The notes under the pieces were generated by a model. That model was not told the origin of the DNA, ran no database searches, and worked only from the letters and a program-made list of their open reading frames with translations. This document shows positions 21,984 to 32,447 of a DNA stretch of 64,000 bases, in pieces (the stretch's first letter is position 1; each line of letters starts with the position of its first letter). The position numbers and the translations under genes were made by a program. Source of the stretch: an uncultured Pelagibacteraceae bacterium (lineage in GTDB: Bacteria; Pseudomonadota; Alphaproteobacteria; Pelagibacterales; Pelagibacteraceae); the NCBI GenBank assembly GCA_902582155.1, contig CACHRI010000003.1:62001-126000 (forward strand), written 5' to 3'.

Positions 21984-23441
21984 ATGTCTATTAAAATCAA
22001 CTACTCAAAAAAACCAAGCGCCAAATCATCGGCAAATCTTGTCCTATTCTCTAATGAGAAGTTTAAAATAAACGATTTAAAAAGATTCCTTACCGACTCT
22101 GAATTTTCTTACATAAATGATTTATCAAAAACGATAGATTTAAAAAAAAATTTATTTGTCTTTGAGCTTAATTCCAAAAAAAAGATCGTTCTTATATCTG
22201 TTAAAAGTAATTTAAAAACATCAGATATAGAAAATTTAGGAGCTGAATTTTACGGGCGAGTAAATTATGGAAAGGATAGCGAGTATAACATTATCTCTGA
22301 TAGTGTTATTGAAAAGAAAAATATTTTTTTAGGTCATTTTCTACATGGTCTAAAATTAAAATCTTATGAATTTAAAAAATATAAATCTAAAAAAGATACA
22401 AGAGTAATCTCTATCAATATAGTAGGAAGTAAAAATATACCTTCAATCAAAGATCAAATAAAATTTAAAGCATTAGAAGAGGGAACTTTTTATGCAAGAG
22501 ATTTAGTTTCCGAACCTGGCAATATTTTACATCCTGATGAATACGCTAAAAGATTGAGCTCGCTAAAGAAATTTGGACTGAAAATAAATATATTCGATGA
22601 AAAAAAATTAAAAAAGCTTGGCATGAATGCTCTATTAGGAGTAGGCCAGGGAAGCATAAGAGGATCGTATCTTGTAACAATGGAATGGAATGGTGCTAAA
22701 AAAAATACAAAGCCTTTAGCATTTGTTGGAAAGGGTGTTTGTTTCGACACGGGCGGTTATTCTTTAAAGCCGGCAAGATTTATGGAAGACATGACTTATG
22801 ATATGGCAGGTTCAGCTACTGTGGTAGGCCTAATGAAAAGTCTAGCACTAAGAAAAGCAAAAATTAATGCAGTAGGAGTTGTTGGACTTGTAGAGAACAT
22901 GGTGAGCGGGAACGCTCAAAGACCTGGAGATATAGTTAGGTCTTACAGCGGTAAGACAATCGAGGTATTAAATACTGATGCAGAAGGAAGGTTAGTATTA
23001 GCTGATGCACTTACTTTTACTGAAAAAAAATATAAACCACAATTCATTGTTGACCTAGCTACATTAACAGGTGCGATTATAGTTTGTTTAGGATCGGAAT
23101 ATGCCGGACTATTTTCTAATGATGATAAATTATCCAAACAAATATTTAATGCTGGTGAAAAGGTTGAAGAAAAAGTCTGGAGAATGCCTCTACATAAAAA
23201 TTATGATAAACTTATGGATTCAAAAAACGCAGATATGCAAAACATTAATTATGTTGGTGGGGCCGGATCAACAACGGCTGCCCAATTTTTACAGAGATTT
23301 ATTCTTAACAAAACTCCATGGGCTCATTTAGATATAGCTGGAATGGCATTTTCAAAGTATGGTGGTGCCTTAAATTCAGGTGGAGCAACTGGATTTGGCG
23401 TTAGGTTATTAAATCAATTAATTGAGGAGAATTATGAGTGA
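21984..23441 (+). CDS. pepA: Leucyl aminopeptidase (M17)
   Basis: GKGVCFDTGGYSLKP, NTDAEGRLVLADAL, AHLDIAGMAF. Confidence 0.97.
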   Translation: MSIKINYSKKPSAKSSANLVLFSNEKFKINDLKRFLTDSEFSYINDLSKTIDLKKNLFVFELNSKKKIVLISVKSNLKTSDIENLGAEFYGRVNYGKDSEYNIISDSVIEKKNIFLGHFLHGLKLKSYEFKKYKSKKDTRVISINIVGSKNIPSIKDQIKFKALEEGTFYARDLVSEPGNILHPDEYAKRLSSLKKFGLKINIFDEKKLKKLGMNALLGVGQGSIRGSYLVTMEWNGAKKNTKPLAFVGKGVCFDTGGYSLKPARFMEDMTYDMAGSATVVGLMKSLALRKAKINAVGVVGLVENMVSGNAQRPGDIVRSYSGKTIEVLNTDAEGRLVLADALTFTEKKYKPQFIVDLATLTGAIIVCLGSEYAGLFSNDDKLSKQIFNAGEKVEEKVWRMPLHKNYDKLMDSKNADMQNINYVGGAGSTTAAQFLQRFILNKTPWAHLDIAGMAFSKYGGALNSGGATGFGVRLLNQLIEENYE

Positions 23442-23841
23442 GAAAGAAAAAACTTTATCAATTATAAAACCAGATGCAGTTGAAAGAAATTTATCCGAAA
23501 AAATTAAGTCTATTTTTTTACAAAATAATCTATCGATTTTAGAGTCAAAAAAACTTCATGTGTCAAAAGATGAAGCAGCAGAATTTTATAAGGTACACCA
23601 ATCAAAACCTTTCTATGATCAATTATGTGGGTACCTATCTTCAGGACCAATTGAAGTTTTAGTTCTTGAAGGAGAAAATGCTGTTCTTAAAAATAGGGAG
23701 TTAATGGGGGCTACTGATCCAAAAAATGCTGAGGAGGGTACAATTAGAAAGTTATATGGAATTTCAATTGATAAAAACTCTGTGCATGGTTCAGATTCGA
23801 AAGATAATGCGTCAAAGGAAATAAGTTTTTTTTTTAAATAA
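23434..23841 (+). CDS. ndk: Nucleoside diphosphate kinase
   Basis: TLSIIKPDAVERN, MGATDPKNAEEGTIRKLYG, NSVHGSDS; overlaps pepA by 8 nt. Confidence 0.97.
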   Translation: MSEKEKTLSIIKPDAVERNLSEKIKSIFLQNNLSILESKKLHVSKDEAAEFYKVHQSKPFYDQLCGYLSSGPIEVLVLEGENAVLKNRELMGATDPKNAEEGTIRKLYGISIDKNSVHGSDSKDNASKEISFFFK

Positions 23842-23845
23842 AAAA

Positions 23846-24403
23846 TTAGTTAAATTCTTTAATTAAAGCTTCAGAAAAAGCTTTGTATTCGAGTAACTGA
23901 GTCTTTCTTTTTAATGTCGATATATTGTCTGTTTTTTTAATATAAAAAAACTTTTTTACTATAATTTTACCGCCATCAAGTTTTTCATTTACATAATGTA
24001 CCGTACAACCAGTTTTTTTTTCTTTATTCGATAATACTCTTTCAAAAGTATTTAAACCCTTAAATTTTGGAAGAAGAGAGGGGTGAATATTTATTATCTT
24101 TTTTCCAAAACTCCGTATAAATTTTTTTGACAAAATCTTCATATATCCAGCTAAAATAATAATATCAATTCTAAAATCCTTTAATTTCTTTAGTACAATT
24201 TTTTCACTCAATAGCTCTCTGTTTTTAAATATTAAAAAAGGAATAGACCATTTTTTTGCGTATTTAAGTCCCTCCGCTGATTTATTATTACTAATTATTA
24301 AATTAATTTTTAGTGGAAAATTATAGTTATTTGAATTTAATATTATTTTTCTTAGATTTGATCCGCGGCCAGATATAAATACGCATGCCTTTTTTTTTAC
24401 CAT
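23846..24403 (-). CDS. purN: Phosphoribosylglycinamide formyltransferase
   Basis: VFISGRGSNL, LAGYMKILS, NIHPSLLPKFKGLNTFERVL. Confidence 0.96.
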   Translation of the reverse strand: MVKKKACVFISGRGSNLRKIILNSNNYNFPLKINLIISNNKSAEGLKYAKKWSIPFLIFKNRELLSEKIVLKKLKDFRIDIIILAGYMKILSKKFIRSFGKKIINIHPSLLPKFKGLNTFERVLSNKEKKTGCTVHYVNEKLDGGKIIVKKFFYIKKTDNISTLKRKTQLLEYKAFSEALIKEFN

Positions 24404-25425
24404 GAGAGTTTATTTTGCAAATTTAATCTTTTTTTATTTTTAGAAATATATCCAATTATATAAGGCATGTATTTTTTACTGAAATATTTTTTTATTTTTT
24501 TAACATTTCTTTTATTTGTTATTAGACAAAATCCAATGCCACAGTTAAATGTTCTAAGCATTTCTAAATCAGAAACATTTTTTGATTTTAACCAAGAAAA
24601 AACGTTCAATATTTTTATTTTACTTAAGTCAATATTCGCAGAATAATTATCAGGAATTGACCTAATAATATTTTCAATTATTCCACCGCCAGTAATATTA
24701 GCGGCAGAATGTATCAAATTGTTTTTACATAATTTTAAAATTTCACTTACATAAATTTTGGTAGGAGTGAGCAAGTTTTTTTTTATTTTTGGTGGTGGAT
24801 TATTATTTTTTAAAATTGATCTCACAAGAGTATAACCATTAGAATGAATACCTGAGGAGGGAATTCCTAAAATTACATCCCCACTTTTGACGTTATCTTT
24901 TTTTAAAAGTTTCTTCTTTGAAACTATACCAACACTAAATCCAGCTAGATCAAATTTATCTTTTTTGTAAATACCCGACATCTCGGCTGTTTCTCCCCCA
25001 ATAAGATCACAGTTAGATATTTTGCATCCCTTTATGATGCCTGAAATTATTTTTTTTAATTTTTTCATCTTTATTTTATCGATAGCAATATAATCTAAAA
25101 AAAATAAAGGTTTTGCTCCTTGCACTATTAAATCATTTACACACATAGCCACTAGATCAATACCAATTGTTTCTAATTTATTATATTTGTTTGAAAGCTC
25201 TAGCTTGGTACCTACGCCATCTGTACATGAAACTATAAGTGGATCTTTAATGTTATTATTCGATATATCAAAAATGGATCCAAAAGATCCAATATTATTT
25301 TGTTTTTTGCTCTTTTTCCCTTTTTTGACATTTTTGTTTGTTATTTTGCTTAAATGTTTGACAAAATCATTTCCCAAGGAAATATCAACGCCGCTATTTT
25401 TATAACTATAGAGTTTTTTTTTCAT
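24397..25425 (-). CDS. purM: Phosphoribosylformylglycinamidine cyclo-ligase
   Basis: YKNSGVDIS, CTDGVGTKLEL, GGETAEMSGIY, HITGGGI-like ANITGGGIIENI. Confidence 0.97.
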   Translation of the reverse strand: MKKKLYSYKNSGVDISLGNDFVKHLSKITNKNVKKGKKSKKQNNIGSFGSIFDISNNNIKDPLIVSCTDGVGTKLELSNKYNKLETIGIDLVAMCVNDLIVQGAKPLFFLDYIAIDKIKMKKLKKIISGIIKGCKISNCDLIGGETAEMSGIYKKDKFDLAGFSVGIVSKKKLLKKDNVKSGDVILGIPSSGIHSNGYTLVRSILKNNNPPPKIKKNLLTPTKIYVSEILKLCKNNLIHSAANITGGGIIENIIRSIPDNYSANIDLSKIKILNVFSWLKSKNVSDLEMLRTFNCGIGFCLITNKRNVKKIKKYFSKKYMPYIIGYISKNKKRLNLQNKLSW

Positions 25426-25449
25426 CGATAATAATGATAATTAATAATA

Positions 25450-26490
25450 ATGAAAATTATTAAACTTTTATTACTTATAATAATGATTTTATTTAAAACT
25501 GGAAATGTTTTATCTACAGAAAGTCTTTTTACTGTTAATAATATTAAAATTGATGTTAATTCCTATAAAAATAAAGATGGATTGATAAATCTTGCTTTTA
25601 AAAAAGGTTTTGAAAAACTCAATAAAAGAATTTTATTAAGAGGGGATTATCAAAAAGTAGAAAATACAAATATTCGAAGAATAAAAAATTTGGTGTCACA
25701 CTACCAAATTATTAAAAATGATTTAAATCAAAATTTACAATTTATATCTGTTAATGTTTTTTTTAAGAGAGATAAAATGTATGAATTTTATAATGAAAAG
25801 AATATTAAATATAGCGATATTAGCGATAAAAACTTAGAGATATTACCAATACTGATAAAGGATAATGAAACATTAATTTACGAGAAAAATTATTTCTATA
25901 AAAACTGGAATAAAAAATCCCAAGAAAATAAAGATGATTTAGAAATTATAGAATATTTATTACCAATTGAGAGTATAGAAATTATAGAAGAAATAGAAAA
26001 AAACTTCAGAAATTTAGAAACCTTAAATTTAAAAAGAATATTTGATGATGAAGAAAAAGATCATTTATTTATTGTTATTAACTATAAAGAAATAGAAACA
26101 AAAATATTTATTAAAGGCGTAATATCGTCAAAAAAAGTTGTAAAGAATTTATCTTTTAAAACAGAAAAAATAGATTATGAAAAAATATCAATTTTCTTAA
26201 AAAAAGAGATTTTAGAGCTTATTAAAAAACAAAACATTGTTGATATAGGAACTCCATCTTTTTTAAATATAAATCTTAAAATTGCTAAACAAAACGATTT
26301 ATTTTTGTTCCAAAACATTCTTAATCAGATTGATTTAATTGAAAATTTTCATGTAACAGAATTTAATAATAGATTTGCAAGCGTTAAGATAAAATATTAC
26401 GGTAAAACAAACATTTTAAAAGAAAAATTAGAAAAAAAAAAATTGATATTGAGTTTAAATAATAATAAGTGGAGCGTAAGGATAGATTAG
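25450..26490 (+). CDS. DUF2066-like secreted protein
   Basis: Signal peptide, FKKGFEKLNKRILL; next to purMN and an Hda-like gene as in other alphaproteobacteria. Confidence 0.6.
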   Translation: MKIIKLLLLIIMILFKTGNVLSTESLFTVNNIKIDVNSYKNKDGLINLAFKKGFEKLNKRILLRGDYQKVENTNIRRIKNLVSHYQIIKNDLNQNLQFISVNVFFKRDKMYEFYNEKNIKYSDISDKNLEILPILIKDNETLIYEKNYFYKNWNKKSQENKDDLEIIEYLLPIESIEIIEEIEKNFRNLETLNLKRIFDDEEKDHLFIVINYKEIETKIFIKGVISSKKVVKNLSFKTEKIDYEKISIFLKKEILELIKKQNIVDIGTPSFLNINLKIAKQNDLFLFQNILNQIDLIENFHVTEFNNRFASVKIKYYGKTNILKEKLEKKKLILSLNNNKWSVRID

Positions 26491-26491
26491 A

Positions 26492-27148
26492 TTGAGCCAA
26501 TTAGTTTTTAAATTTCCGTTTAAGGCAAGTTATTTTGAAAAAGATTTTTTTGTATCCTCTAATAATTTTGAAGCTTATAAACTTATAGAAAGTTGGCCAA
26601 AGTGGCCTGACAAACGAATAAACATCATTGGACCCAGCGGATGCGGAAAAACCCATCTTATAAACATACTCTCAAAAAAAACAAAGTTGTTAAGTATTGA
26701 AGCTAAAGATTTTAATAAAGATATAGATAATAGAATTATGGAAGTTGATTGTTTAATCATCGACAATTATGACGAGAATATCGAAGAAAAACTTCTTTAT
26801 TCAATGATTAACCATTTATCTCAATTAAACAAATATGTAATCATTAACTCTAAGAAAAGTTTAAAAAAATTTAATATTAACCTTACTGACCTAAAATCAA
26901 GATTTGAAAGTTTCTTTGAAATATATATTGGTCTCCCTACAGATGAATTAATAAAAGTGATTATAGTAAAAACATTTTCTGATAAACAAATCCAATTAAG
27001 TAACAAAAACCTTGAATTTATAATCAAAAATATTGATAGATCGTATGAAAAAATATCAAAATTTACTAAAGATATTGACAATATATCTTTATCTACTGGT
27101 AAATCGATAAATATTAATTTAATAAAAAAAGTATTAAAAAATGAATAA
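26492..27148 (+). CDS. hda: DnaA/Hda-like AAA+ ATPase (TTG start)
   Basis: INIIGPSGCGKTHL, VDCLIIDNYDE, SRFESFFEIYIGLPTDELIKVIIVKTFSDKQIQLS; no DnaA DNA-binding domain. Confidence 0.82.
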   Translation: MSQLVFKFPFKASYFEKDFFVSSNNFEAYKLIESWPKWPDKRINIIGPSGCGKTHLINILSKKTKLLSIEAKDFNKDIDNRIMEVDCLIIDNYDENIEEKLLYSMINHLSQLNKYVIINSKKSLKKFNINLTDLKSRFESFFEIYIGLPTDELIKVIIVKTFSDKQIQLSNKNLEFIIKNIDRSYEKISKFTKDIDNISLSTGKSININLIKKVLKNE

Positions 27149-28928
27149 ATATAGAACACATAACTGTTCAGAGCTCACAGAAAAAGATAATGGTAAAGTT
27201 GTTAAATTATCTGGCTGGGTTCACAGAAAAAGAGATCATGGTAATTTGCTTTTTATAGATCTTAGAGATCACTTTGGACTTACTCAGTGTGTAATTGAAA
27301 ATGGAAATGAATTTTTTTCTAAAATGGAAAAAATTAAACCTGAGTCGGTTATTACTGTGGAAGGAAATGTTGTTAAAAGAGAAAAGGGCACTGAAAACTC
27401 AGAGTTGAATACAGGTAAAATTGAAATAAATATTCAGTCAGTAAAAGTTTTATCATATGCTCAAGACTTACCGATGCCAGTTTTTGGAGAACAAGAATAT
27501 CCAGAAGATATAAGATTGAAATATAGATTCTTAGACTTAAGAAGAGAAGAAATGCATAAAAATATTATTTTAAGATCTAAGGTAATATCTTTTATAAGAG
27601 CAGAAATGTTCAAACTAGGATTTTTAGAATTTCAAACTCCAATTTTAACTTCATCAAGCCCCGAAGGTGCAAGAGATTTTCTAGTTCCTAGCAGACTAAA
27701 TCAAGGAAAATTTTATGCTTTACCTCAAGCTCCTCAACAATTTAAGCAACTAATAATGATTTCAGGTTTCGATAAATATTTTCAAATCGCCCCATGTTTT
27801 AGAGATGAGGATGCCAGAGCTGATAGAAGCCCGGGAGAATTTTATCAACTTGATATTGAGATGTCTTTTGTTGAACAAGAAGATGTCTTTCAAACTCTTG
27901 AAACTCTTATGACAAATTTATTTGAAAAATTTTCATCAAAAAAAATTTTGAATAAGAAATTTCCGAGAATTCCTTATGATGAAGCTATGTTAAATTATGG
28001 AACTGACAAACCTGATTTGAGAAATCCTTTAATTATAAAAGATATTACATCAATTATTTCTAGAGAGGATGTAACATTTAGTATATTTAAAAAATTAGTT
28101 AATGCAGGCTCAATAACAAGGTGTATAATTACTAAAAACACCAAGGACAAACCAAGAAGTTTTTTTGACAATATTGATAGATGGGCTAAGGATCAAGGTG
28201 GATCTGGTTTAGCCTATTTTACCATTGAAAAGACTGATAAACTTTCAGGCAAAGGTCCAGTAGGTAAGTTTTTTAGCGAAGGATCTATAAAAGAATTAAT
28301 GAAGATTTGCAAAGCAGATGTAGGCGACAGTATATTTATGGCTTGCGGAAAAAAAAATGAGGTAGAAAAAATTTTATCCTTATCTAGAGAAAAAATCGCA
28401 AATGATTTAAATTTAATAAGTAAAGACCATTTTGCTTTTTGTTGGATAGTTGATTATCCAATGTATGAAATAGATGAGACGACAAAAAAAATTAAATTTA
28501 GCCACAACCCATTTTCAATGCCACAAGGTGATACTAGTAAGTTAGATTTTAGCAAACCACTTGATATCAAAGCATATCAATATGATATTGTTTGTAATGG
28601 TGTAGAATTATCCTCAGGAGCAATAAGAAATCATATACCAGATTTGATGTATAAATTATTTTCAATTGCTGGATATAACAAACAACAGGTTGAAGATAAA
28701 TTTAGCGGAATGATAAATGCATTTAGTTATGGAGCCCCACCACATGGGGGCATAGCTCCAGGTATAGATAGAATAGTAATGTTATTGGCTGAAGAAAAAA
28801 ATATTAGAGAAGTGACCCTTTTTCCAATGAATCAAAATGCTCAAGATCTAATGATGAAAGCACCGTCAGAAGTAGATGAAAAGCAATTAAAAGAATTAGG
28901 AATTAATATTCAAATTAAGAAAAACTAA
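27141..28928 (+). CDS. aspS: Aspartyl-tRNA synthetase
   Basis: [57 protein letters not shown]. Confidence 0.98.
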   Translation: MNKYRTHNCSELTEKDNGKVVKLSGWVHRKRDHGNLLFIDLRDHFGLTQCVIENGNEFFSKMEKIKPESVITVEGNVVKREKGTENSELNTGKIEINIQSVKVLSYAQDLPMPVFGEQEYPEDIRLKYRFLDLRREEMHKNIILRSKVISFIRAEMFKLGFLEFQTPILTSSSPEGARDFLVPSRLNQGKFYALPQAPQQFKQLIMISGFDKYFQIAPCFRDEDARADRSPGEFYQLDIEMSFVEQEDVFQTLETLMTNLFEKFSSKKILNKKFPRIPYDEAMLNYGTDKPDLRNPLIIKDITSIISREDVTFSIFKKLVNAGSITRCIITKNTKDKPRSFFDNIDRWAKDQGGSGLAYFTIEKTDKLSGKGPVGKFFSEGSIKELMKICKADVGDSIFMACGKKNEVEKILSLSREKIANDLNLISKDHFAFCWIVDYPMYEIDETTKKIKFSHNPFSMPQGDTSKLDFSKPLDIKAYQYDIVCNGVELSSGAIRNHIPDLMYKLFSIAGYNKQQVEDKFSGMINAFSYGAPPHGGIAPGIDRIVMLLAEEKNIREVTLFPMNQNAQDLMMKAPSEVDEKQLKELGINIQIKKN

Positions 28929-29743
28929 TTTTTACTTTTAATATTTAATCTTATATCGCTTAAATCAACCAACTTTTCTTCATAGTTGCTTCTTACGAAA
29001 CCTTTTGAGGTTATATTTTTTACAATTTTTAGAAATTTGTCATCGTCGCTAAAATCGTTTTTATTAGAAGTTTTTGCTATAGAAGGAGTATGTGCTAATT
29101 CTTCTTTTCCTAAATAAGAGATTGCGAGTTCTCTAAAAACATAATCTAAAATTGAAGTTGCACTTAAAATTCTATCGTTTCCGTCAACTTTTCCTGATGG
29201 TTCAAATTTGGTATCAATAAATGCATCTACAAATTCATCAAGGGGCACACCGTACTGCAAACCTAAAGATATGGCTATTGCAAAATTATTCATTAGAGCT
29301 TTGACTAATTCTCCCTCTTTATTTGTGTCTATAAAAATTTCGCCAATTTTTCCGTCGTCGTACTCGCCGGTGTGAAGATAAATTTTGTGTTCCCCAATTG
29401 ATGCTTTTTGAATGTATCCCTTTCTTCTATCAGGCATCTTAAATCTACTACTAAGTTTTGTTTTAATCTTATTTTGAATGTCATTTGTTTTATTTACCAA
29501 GTTGTTAACTTTATTATCACTTTTTTTGTCAATAATTTGAATTTCCTCTTTTTTGGAGCTTATTTTTGACTTTTCTTGCCCAATTTTTTTTGTTTTTCGA
29601 TTGTTCAGTTTTACCTCGATTACCTCAACAGTTCCGTCGTCTCTATTGTCTATTTCGGACATATTTTTCTCATTAAGTTCGTTTAAACTATGAACAGTTT
29701 TGAAAGTACATGTATAATATGTTTCTACTAAATATTTTTTCAT
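28925..29743 (-). CDS. Stand-alone protein with NrdJ (B12-dependent RNR) C-terminal/TSCPD-like region
   Basis: [74 protein letters not shown] resembles the alphaproteobacterial NrdJ C-terminus; no catalytic RNR domain. Start ATG at 29743. Confidence 0.8.
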   Translation of the reverse strand: MKKYLVETYYTCTFKTVHSLNELNEKNMSEIDNRDDGTVEVIEVKLNNRKTKKIGQEKSKISSKKEEIQIIDKKSDNKVNNLVNKTNDIQNKIKTKLSSRFKMPDRRKGYIQKASIGEHKIYLHTGEYDDGKIGEIFIDTNKEGELVKALMNNFAIAISLGLQYGVPLDEFVDAFIDTKFEPSGKVDGNDRILSATSILDYVFRELAISYLGKEELAHTPSIAKTSNKNDFSDDDKFLKIVKNITSKGFVRSNYEEKLVDLSDIRLNIKSKN

Positions 29744-29834
29744 TTTTCGGATGAATCTGATAATTGAACATATATATAAATTGTAGTAAGTGTCTATAAT
29801 ATTATTATACACTTTTAAATTGTGTGGATTTTGT

Positions 29835-30191
29835 ATGTTAGGTCTTAAACAAATTTTTACTTGGTGGAACAAGAATACTATCGGAACCTTCATTAAAACT
29901 TTATTTTTTGGAAAGTTTGTTGGTAGAGATGATTTTGGCAATAAGTACTATAAAAGCAAGAAAGATGAAAGATGGGTAATTTATGCAAAAGACATTGAGG
30001 CTACCAAAATAACAACCGATTGGTTTCTATGGATGCATCATACAGTCAATGAAATACCTGCAGAAAATGTAAAAAAATACAACTGGCAAAAAAAACACAT
30101 CCAAAATTTATCTGGAACCAAAGAAGCATATAAACCTAATAAGATATCTAAAAAAAATAATTATAAAAACTATGAAACTTGGAAAAATTAA
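29835..30191 (+). CDS. NADH:ubiquinone oxidoreductase NDUFA12 (B17.2)-like subunit
   Basis: [15 protein letters not shown]...[30 protein letters not shown]; start ATG at 29835. Confidence 0.9.
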   Translation: MLGLKQIFTWWNKNTIGTFIKTLFFGKFVGRDDFGNKYYKSKKDERWVIYAKDIEATKITTDWFLWMHHTVNEIPAENVKKYNWQKKHIQNLSGTKEAYKPNKISKKNNYKNYETWKN

Positions 30192-30684
30192 TTTTTTTTT
30201 CATAATTTATTTCTCAATTTTCATACCTTTGAGTGCGGATGATAAAATAATTACAACTCCTGTTATAAATTTAGAAAATTTAGAACCAAGTTATGAACGT
30301 TTAGATCAGGAAAATAATAATGAAAACTCTCAAAAAATTGATTTAAAAAAAAGAAATATTAATGAAAAAGAAAAAAAAGATTTTAATTATGTTAATTTAA
30401 TAGGATTAGATAAAATTACAGCAAAAACAAGCCCTATAAAAGTAAAGCTAGGTGAAACGACAAAGTTCGGTTTACTAGAAATAAAAGCTTTAAAATGTGG
30501 AATATCAAAAAATTCAAAATCAGACAAAAATTCTGTGGCTTATTTACAAGTGCGAGATATTTCTGAAAATCAAAATGAAAAAGTCTTCATTTTTAATGGA
30601 TGGACATTTTCTTCAAATCCTTCACTTACACCCATAGATCATGCAATTTACGACATATGGTTAGTCGGGTGTGAAAGTGTCTAA
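30172..30684 (+). CDS. DUF2155-like secreted protein
   Basis: KTSPIKVKLGETTKFGLLEIKALKCGIS...FNGWTFSSNPSLTPIDHAIYDIWLVGC; downstream of the NDUFA12-like gene. Confidence 0.85.
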   Translation: MKLGKINFFFIIYFSIFIPLSADDKIITTPVINLENLEPSYERLDQENNNENSQKIDLKKRNINEKEKKDFNYVNLIGLDKITAKTSPIKVKLGETTKFGLLEIKALKCGISKNSKSDKNSVAYLQVRDISENQNEKVFIFNGWTFSSNPSLTPIDHAIYDIWLVGCESV

Positions 30685-32018
30685 AAAAATTTTTCTTTAC
30701 TGAGCCAATTAGTGTCAAAAGTAGAGTCTTCAAATTTTTTATGTTTTAAAATCTTTTTATGTAAGTCTATTGTGGTTGTAATCCCTTCTAATACGAACTC
30801 ATCTAAAGATCTCAAGGTTCTTTGAATAGCTTCAGTTCTATTTCTGCCTTTACAAATAATTTTTGCTATTAAACTGTCATAATAAGGTGTTATTTTACAT
30901 CCTTGAAAAATTGAACCGTCAACCCTAGTTCTAAAACCTGATGGTTGATGACAAACAGAGATAGTTCCAGGACAAGGCTGAAAATTATTAGCTGGATCTT
31001 CTGCGTTAATTCTACATTCTATAGAGTGACCCCTAGGATTGATATCGTTTTGCTTTAAGGCAGTATCTCCCGTAAAAGCTATCCAAAGCTGCTCTTTAAC
31101 AATATCTATACCAGTCTGAACTTCTGTAACTGGATGCTCAACTTGTACTCTTGTATTCATTTCTAGAAAATAAAATTTTCCTTTTTCGTATATAAATTCT
31201 ACTGTTCCCGCACCTTCGTAACCAATATTCTCAACCATTTTTACTGTCCTATTTAATAAATCTTTTCTTTGATCTTCAGTTAGAACAGGACTAGGAGTTT
31301 CTTCAATTAATTTTTGATGTCTTCTTTGAACAGAGCAATCTCTCTCGCCTAGTTGAACTGTTCTATTTTTTCCTGACATAACTTGAACTTCTATATGCCT
31401 AGGATTTTTGAAATATTTTTCAATATACAAATCGTCATTTCCAAAATATTTTTTTGCTTCATTTTTTGCTAAAGAAAATAACTCTTGAAGTTTACTTTCA
31501 TTTTCAACTATTTTCATACCTTTGCCACCACCGCCTGCCGCAGCCTTAATTAGCACAGGATAGCCAATCTCTTTACAAAGACTTTTTGCTTCATCAAGTG
31601 ATTTTATAGATCCTTCCGATCCTTCGATGACAGGCAAACCATTTTTTTTTGCTATTTTTTTTGCTTGTATTTTATCCCCCATGTCTGAAATTAATTTAGA
31701 GCTGGGTCCAATAAATTTTATTCCGTGCTTAGTAACTACATCAGCAAATTTTGCATTTTCAGATAGAAAACCATATCCTGGATGTATAGCTTCAGCTCCA
31801 GTCAAATCAACTGCAGACATTAAAGCTGAAATATTTAAGTAACTATTTTGTGGTTGATGCGATCCAATACAAACACTTTCATCAGCCAACCTAACGTGCA
31901 TTGATTCAGAGTCCACATCGGAATGAACTGCAACAGTGTTTATACCCCATTCTTTGCAGGCTCTAATAATCCTAACAGCAATTTCACCTCTGTTTGCTAT
32001 TAATACTTTTTTAAACAT
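30681..32018 (-). CDS. accC: Acetyl-CoA carboxylase, biotin carboxylase subunit
   Basis: MFKKVLIANRGEIAVRIIRACKE, KAAAGGGGKGM, EMNTRVQVEHPVTE. Confidence 0.98.
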   Translation of the reverse strand: MFKKVLIANRGEIAVRIIRACKEWGINTVAVHSDVDSESMHVRLADESVCIGSHQPQNSYLNISALMSAVDLTGAEAIHPGYGFLSENAKFADVVTKHGIKFIGPSSKLISDMGDKIQAKKIAKKNGLPVIEGSEGSIKSLDEAKSLCKEIGYPVLIKAAAGGGGKGMKIVENESKLQELFSLAKNEAKKYFGNDDLYIEKYFKNPRHIEVQVMSGKNRTVQLGERDCSVQRRHQKLIEETPSPVLTEDQRKDLLNRTVKMVENIGYEGAGTVEFIYEKGKFYFLEMNTRVQVEHPVTEVQTGIDIVKEQLWIAFTGDTALKQNDINPRGHSIECRINAEDPANNFQPCPGTISVCHQPSGFRTRVDGSIFQGCKITPYYDSLIAKIICKGRNRTEAIQRTLRSLDEFVLEGITTTIDLHKKILKHKKFEDSTFDTNWLSKEKFF

Positions 32019-32021
32019 TAT

Positions 32022-32447
32022 TTATTCTAAGATTATTAATGTTTGACCAAATTCAACTGGTTGTCCATCATTGACCAAAATTTTTTTTACCACTCCATCG
32101 GAAGATGAAGGAACATGATTCATTGTTTTCATAGCTTCAACTATCATAACAGTTTGGCCCTTTTTGATTTTTGCACCTATTTCAACAAATTTTTTTGCTC
32201 CGGGTTCAGGCGCTAAATAAGCTGTTCCAATAATTGGAGATTTAATTCTTGTTCCTTTTTGGTCATTATTATCTGAGAGGACACTCTTTGTTGGAGACAC
32301 AGCGCTGGTTAACCTTTGATCCACAGAGCCTTTAGAAGCTTTTGATACTTTAACTTTTTGATCCCCATCTTGGTACTCTAACTCTGTTAAATTAAACTCA
32401 GTAAGACAATTAACTAGTTCCTTAATTATTTTTTTATCAATTTTCAT
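32022..32447 (-). CDS. accB: Acetyl-CoA carboxylase, biotin carboxyl carrier protein
   Basis: Biotinyl site VEAMKTMN; adjacent to accC. Confidence 0.96.
   Translation of the reverse strand: MKIDKKIIKELVNCLTEFNLTELEYQDGDQKVKVSKASKGSVDQRLTSAVSPTKSVLSDNNDQKGTRIKSPIIGTAYLAPEPGAKKFVEIGAKIKKGQTVMIVEAMKTMNHVPSSSDGVVKKILVNDGQPVEFGQTLIILE

Noticed and set aside
25426-25449. Fur-box-like GATAATAATGATAATTAATAAT upstream of purM/DUF2066
   Set aside because: Half-site resemblance only; the second half-site does not match and the base composition makes chance matches likely.
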